NCBI RefSeq assembly: GCF_900312675.1 | Contig: NZ_OMPC01000006.1 | Coordinates: 186,001-250,000, forward strand | Length of the DNA stretch: 64,000 nucleotides | From: Aliivibrio sp. EL58 | Lineage (GTDB): Bacteria > Pseudomonadota > Gammaproteobacteria > Enterobacterales > Vibrionaceae | Direction: 5' to 3' | In this document: positions 61,034 to 64,000 of the stretch, piece after piece | Numbering within the stretch: position 1 is the stretch's first letter | How the letters are laid out: each line of letters opens with the position of its first letter | Made by a program: the position numbers and the translations under genes | The notes under the pieces: model-generated | What the model saw: the letters and a program-made list of their open reading frames with translations, nothing else | Told to the model about the DNA's origin: nothing | Database searches by the model: none

Positions 61034-61059
61034 TGTTATTAATCCTTTAAATTTTAATC

Positions 61060-61305
61060 TTATGCGCGATTCAATGTAGAGACATGAACGGCGGTAATAT
61101 CCCAAAGTTTTTCAATTTGATTCGTAAGCAGGCTGATAGGACGATCACTTTCGACGATAATCTCAACCGCAGCGATACCACTTGCTTGGTTTTGAGTCGC
61201 AAGTACCTGTTTGATGGCAAAACCGCGGTGACGGATCACTCGTAATACGCGTTCTAATAATACCGGTTTGTCAGTTGCTTCAATTTCTAAAATATAACGT
61301 TGCAT
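61060..61305 (-). CDS. ilvM: acetolactate synthase II small subunit IlvM
   Basis: ACT-domain regulatory subunit of the valine-insensitive acetolactate synthase II. It is 81 aa: the ACT fold [26 protein letters not shown] is typical of IlvM. Its ATG overlaps the ilvG stop by one base (TAATG), a sign of translational coupling with its partner. Confidence 0.94.
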   Translation of the reverse strand: MQRYILEIEATDKPVLLERVLRVIRHRGFAIKQVLATQNQASGIAAVEIIVESDRPISLLTNQIEKLWDITAVHVSTLNRA

Positions 61306-62951
61306 TATTCACCCTCCACCATGTCTTGGTTTGCAGCCCCTGGTGGAACAAGTGGCCATACGTTTTCTTCTTCAGAAATAAGTACATGCAGCATATAAGC
61401 GGTTTTGCTTTCTAACATCTCTTGTAATGCTGGCTGAACTTCTTCTTTACGAGTAATGGTTTTTCCTGGAATGTTAAAGGCAGCAGCCAATGCAACAAAA
61501 TCAGGGTTGTCGTCTAAAATCGTTTCGCTGTGGCGACCATCAAAGAATAGAGATTGCCATTGACGAACCATACCTAAACGCTGGTTATTAAGTAGCACCA
61601 TTTTTACAGGAATTTGTTTACGCTTTATTGTGCCCAGCTCCTGAACGTTCATCATAAATGAGCCATCACCAGTAATAAGAACCGATTCATCATCAGGGCG
61701 AGCAACTTTAGCTCCTATTGCAGCAGGCAAACCAAAGCCCATCGTGCCAAGACCTGCAGAGGTTAAATAATTTTCTGGCGCGCGAGGTTGAATATGCTGA
61801 GCTGCCCACATTTGATGTTGACCAACGTCAGTCGCAACAATGGAGCTGTCTGGCATCATGTCTGATAATTGCTTTAGTAGCAGAGGAGCATAGATTAGAT
61901 CTCCAGGATGGTCATAACGCCATTTAAATTCAGTACGTAGTGCTGACACATGTTCTAACCAAGGTGTTAGGTCTTGAGTGGTATTCAGTTGCGGTAAAAT
62001 AAAATTGATATCACCACGCAATGTCGAGTGAGCATGACGAAGCTTATTGAACTCAGCAGCATCAATATCGATATGAATGACTTTGGCATGTGGGGCGAAA
62101 CTTTCTAGCTTTCCTGTTACACGATCATCAAAACGAGCACCAACCACAATCAATAGATCTGACTCTTGAACGATAAGGTTGGCGGCCTTAGTACCGTGCA
62201 TCCCGACCATGCCTAAATAATGTGGGTCGTGCCTTTCTATCGAACCTAGGCCTTTAAGTGTACTTACTGACGGCATTGGATTATTACGTAAAAACTCACG
62301 AACTGAATCCGTAGCATGGGCAAGCTGCACACCACCACCGACATATAGAACAGGTTTAGCGCTGTTTTTTAGAATGGCCTCAGCGGCTTCAATACTTTCT
62401 TGAGAGGCTACAGGAATAGCTGGTGGTTCAAAGTATGGGAGGGTCGTTACTGGTGCTTCAGCAACTTGTACGTCTTTAGCTATATCAATTAATACAGGGC
62501 CTGGACGACCTGATTTTGCTACTTCAAAAGCTTCAGCAATCACTGGAGCAAGTTCGTTGATGTCAGTAACAAGGTAGCTGTGTTTAGTACAAGAGAGAGA
62601 CATACCAATGACATCCATTTCCTGGAAGGCATCAGTACCGATTAAATGACTTGCGACTTGACCTGTGATAGCAACAAGAGGAATGGAATCAAGCATGGCA
62701 TCAGCAAGACCAGTAATTAGATTGGTTGCTCCAGGACCTGATGTTGCAAGACAAACGGCAACATCTTTACTTGCTCGGGCCATCCCGATAGCGGCCATGG
62801 CTGCACCTTGTTCGTGGCGGCAGAGGATATGCTCAACACCACCATCATACAAGGCATCATAGATAGGCATGATTGCCCCGCCAGGATAACCAAAAACAGT
62901 TTTAATTCCTTCATCTCTTAAGGCTTTAACTACTAACTGTGAGCCATTCAT
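61305..62951 (-). CDS. ilvG: acetolactate synthase II large subunit IlvG
   Basis: TPP-dependent enzyme condensing pyruvate with pyruvate or 2-ketobutyrate. It is 548 aa and intact (unlike the frameshifted gene of E. coli K-12). It shows [14 protein letters not shown] with the catalytic-type glutamate further on in [11 protein letters not shown], and the TPP motif [17 protein letters not shown]. It is the first structural gene of the operon, behind the ilvL leader and attenuator. Confidence 0.97.
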   Translation of the reverse strand: MNGSQLVVKALRDEGIKTVFGYPGGAIMPIYDALYDGGVEHILCRHEQGAAMAAIGMARASKDVAVCLATSGPGATNLITGLADAMLDSIPLVAITGQVASHLIGTDAFQEMDVIGMSLSCTKHSYLVTDINELAPVIAEAFEVAKSGRPGPVLIDIAKDVQVAEAPVTTLPYFEPPAIPVASQESIEAAEAILKNSAKPVLYVGGGVQLAHATDSVREFLRNNPMPSVSTLKGLGSIERHDPHYLGMVGMHGTKAANLIVQESDLLIVVGARFDDRVTGKLESFAPHAKVIHIDIDAAEFNKLRHAHSTLRGDINFILPQLNTTQDLTPWLEHVSALRTEFKWRYDHPGDLIYAPLLLKQLSDMMPDSSIVATDVGQHQMWAAQHIQPRAPENYLTSAGLGTMGFGLPAAIGAKVARPDDESVLITGDGSFMMNVQELGTIKRKQIPVKMVLLNNQRLGMVRQWQSLFFDGRHSETILDDNPDFVALAAAFNIPGKTITRKEEVQPALQEMLESKTAYMLHVLISEEENVWPLVPPGAANQDMVEGE

Positions 62952-63026
62952 ACACTGTCGCTCCCTGCGTGAGTGATTATTTGTCTATTCTTGCACATCA
63001 TGCGCTCCCATTTCTTCCTGAATTCA

Positions 63027-63062
63027 TAAAAAAACCCCCTTGCTGATGAGCTTGGGGGTTTT
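63027..63062 (-). terminator. attenuator terminator of the ilv operon
   Basis: On the minus strand AAAACCCCC and GGGGGTTTTTTT form a stem with a 17-base inner part, which itself can pair (AAGCTCATCAGC). It lies between ilvL and ilvG, 34 bp after the leader stop. Confidence 0.88.
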
Positions 63063-63095
63063 AAGTGTGCGTTGCTATTGCGACTTTTTGCTCAC

Positions 63096-63170
63096 TCATC
63101 CCCGCGCGGTGACTAGAATCACCACGAGAATGTTAATAATTAGAATATTCAGTTGAGCAAGCAAGGTCAT
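63096..63170 (-). CDS. ilvL: ilv operon leader peptide
   Basis: A 24-codon frame read as MTLLAQLNILIINILVVILV then TARG, stop TGA. Fourteen of the 24 residues are Ile, Leu or Val. Together with the downstream attenuator this is the classical leader of ilvGM operons: charging of tRNA-Ile, -Leu and -Val sets ribosome position and so read-through. Too short for ordinary gene finders. Confidence 0.9.
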   Translation of the reverse strand: MTLLAQLNILIINILVVILVTARG

Positions 63171-63356
63171 TTAATCTGTCCGTAATCGTGTTTTTTTTGA
63201 TAATTCGTTACATTAACTTAGTGGTAACACAGACATGGCTCTCATGACAAGAAAAAACTCTCATTTTATTCACAATTCTCGTTCATTTAGCGCTTATATA
63301 TAACAAATCAATAAAAAGCGCAGAAATAGTCGCTTTATAAATCATTGGGTAGGGAA

Positions 63357-64000
63357 ATGGGATTAGCAATCATACACAGTCGAGCGTGCGTAGGAGTTGA
63401 GGCACCAGAAGTAACCGTTGAGGTTCATATCAGCAATGGGATGCCGGGGTTTAGTCTTGTTGGGTTACCAGAAACCACAGTTAAAGAAGCTAAAGATAGA
63501 GTAAGAAGCGCCATTATTAATGCGAACTTTGAATTTCCATCAAAGCGGATCACTGTGAATCTAGCTCCGGCGGATTTACCTAAAGAAGGAGGCCGTTTTG
63601 ATCTACCAATCGCTCTTGGTATTTTGGCTGCATCTGATCAGATCCCAGAAATAAAATTGTCAGGGCATGAGTTTGTGGGAGAGCTTGCCCTTTCGGGAGA
63701 GCTTCGCAAAGTGAAAGGTGTGTTACCCGCAGCATTAGCCTCATTAAAGTCTAATCGATGCTTAGTGGTGCCTGATGAAAATGGCGATCAAGCGGCATTA
63801 GTAGGCAAAGATATTCATAAATCCGCACCTCACTTGTTGGCGGTGTGCGGGTTTTTATGTGGCCAGCAGCAACTGGGGTTATTAACGTCGAAAAAAGTAG
63901 AGCAAGACGTTGTTTCAATCGAGCGAGATCTGCAAGACATTATTGGTCAGCAACAAGGTAAGCGTGCGTTAGAAATAGCTGCGGCTGGTGGACACAATTT
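63357..64000 (+). CDS. comM: ComM/YifB-type Mg-chelatase-like ATPase (3' part outside window)
   Basis: The first 214 codons of a YifB/ComM gene, open to the window end. The start MGLAIIHSRACVGVEAPEVTVE and the blocks GMPGFSLVGLPETTVKEAKDRVRSAI, LAPADLPKEGGRFDLPIALGIL and FVGELALSGELRKVKG are the N-terminal Lon-like domain of the family. The AAA+ core starts near the window edge (AAAGGHN precedes the P-loop). ATG 63357 has GGG 4-5 nt upstream. ComM acts as a branch-migration helicase in natural transformation. It diverges from the ilv operon. Confidence 0.93.
   Translation, partial: MGLAIIHSRACVGVEAPEVTVEVHISNGMPGFSLVGLPETTVKEAKDRVRSAIINANFEFPSKRITVNLAPADLPKEGGRFDLPIALGILAASDQIPEIKLSGHEFVGELALSGELRKVKGVLPAALASLKSNRCLVVPDENGDQAALVGKDIHKSAPHLLAVCGFLCGQQQLGLLTSKKVEQDVVSIERDLQDIIGQQQGKRALEIAAAGGHN

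Overview
The window is a core chromosomal segment around the replication origin of a gamma-proteobacterium of the Vibrionaceae, most probably Aliivibrio (Vibrio fischeri group). This rests on moderate AT richness, protein sequences close to Vibrio and E. coli counterparts, and gene order (mnmE-mioC-oriC-mnmG-rsmG-parAB-atpIBEFHAGDC-glmU; rpmH-rnpA-yidD-yidC; dnaA-dnaN-recF-gyrB; fadBA divergent from yigZ-trkH-hemG). The species name is an inference from sequence reading, not from a database match.

Layout. 1-2.1 kb: 3' part of a GH20 hexosaminidase. 2.2-8.2 kb: the thiamin operon thiCEFSGH (minus strand) behind a TPP riboswitch. 8.3-8.6 kb: two copies of a ~102 bp foldback repeat. 8.6-12.4 kb: a ClC transporter, a small cytochrome c, a small unknown protein and a GH1 6-phospho-beta-glucosidase. 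12.5-12.7 kb: tRNA-Trp plus a decayed tRNA-Trp fragment. 12.8-19.1 kb: hemG, trkH and yigZ, then fadBA behind a FadR operator. 19.1-23.1 kb: an AcuI-type reductase, a LysR regulator, tusA and several very small proteins. 23.2-30.1 kb: a degenerate MalS-like protein, glyQS, avtA and an IbpA-type heat-shock protein with a probable ROSE thermometer. 30.4-36.5 kb: gyrB-recF-dnaN-dnaA. 36.8-39.1 kb: a polar amino-acid ABC transporter. 39.3-43.6 kb: rpmH-rnpA-yidD-yidC, mnmE, mioC. 43.63-44.05 kb: oriC. 44-48.3 kb: mnmG, rsmG, parA, parB. 48.4-55.4 kb: the complete F1Fo ATP synthase operon. 55.6-57.4 kb: glmU and a cold-shock protein. 57.6-63.2 kb: ilvGM-D-A with the leader peptide ilvL and its attenuator, lacking ilvE. 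From 63.36 kb: the 5' part of comM.

Replication, segregation and growth functions are combined here. oriC has three exact DnaA boxes, 15 GATC sites and an AT-rich side facing mnmG. dnaA lies 7 kb away with its own DnaA boxes and a tight GATC cluster. parAB lies just right of oriC, while the candidate parS sites (two perfect, two with one mismatch, one with two mismatches) all lie on the left side, 10-40 kb from oriC, inside or beside thi, clc, fadB and recF genes.

Most of the window is ordinary core genome. The least explained items are the duplicated foldback repeat near 8.3-8.55 kb, a 24-codon basic small ORF with a good ribosome binding site at 19.2-19.3 kb, the MalS-like lipoprotein that has lost its catalytic motifs, the decayed tRNA-Trp, an 84 bp palindromic repeat behind gyrB, and the missing ilvE. 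I did not see CRISPR arrays, prophage genes, transposases or an evident defence system.
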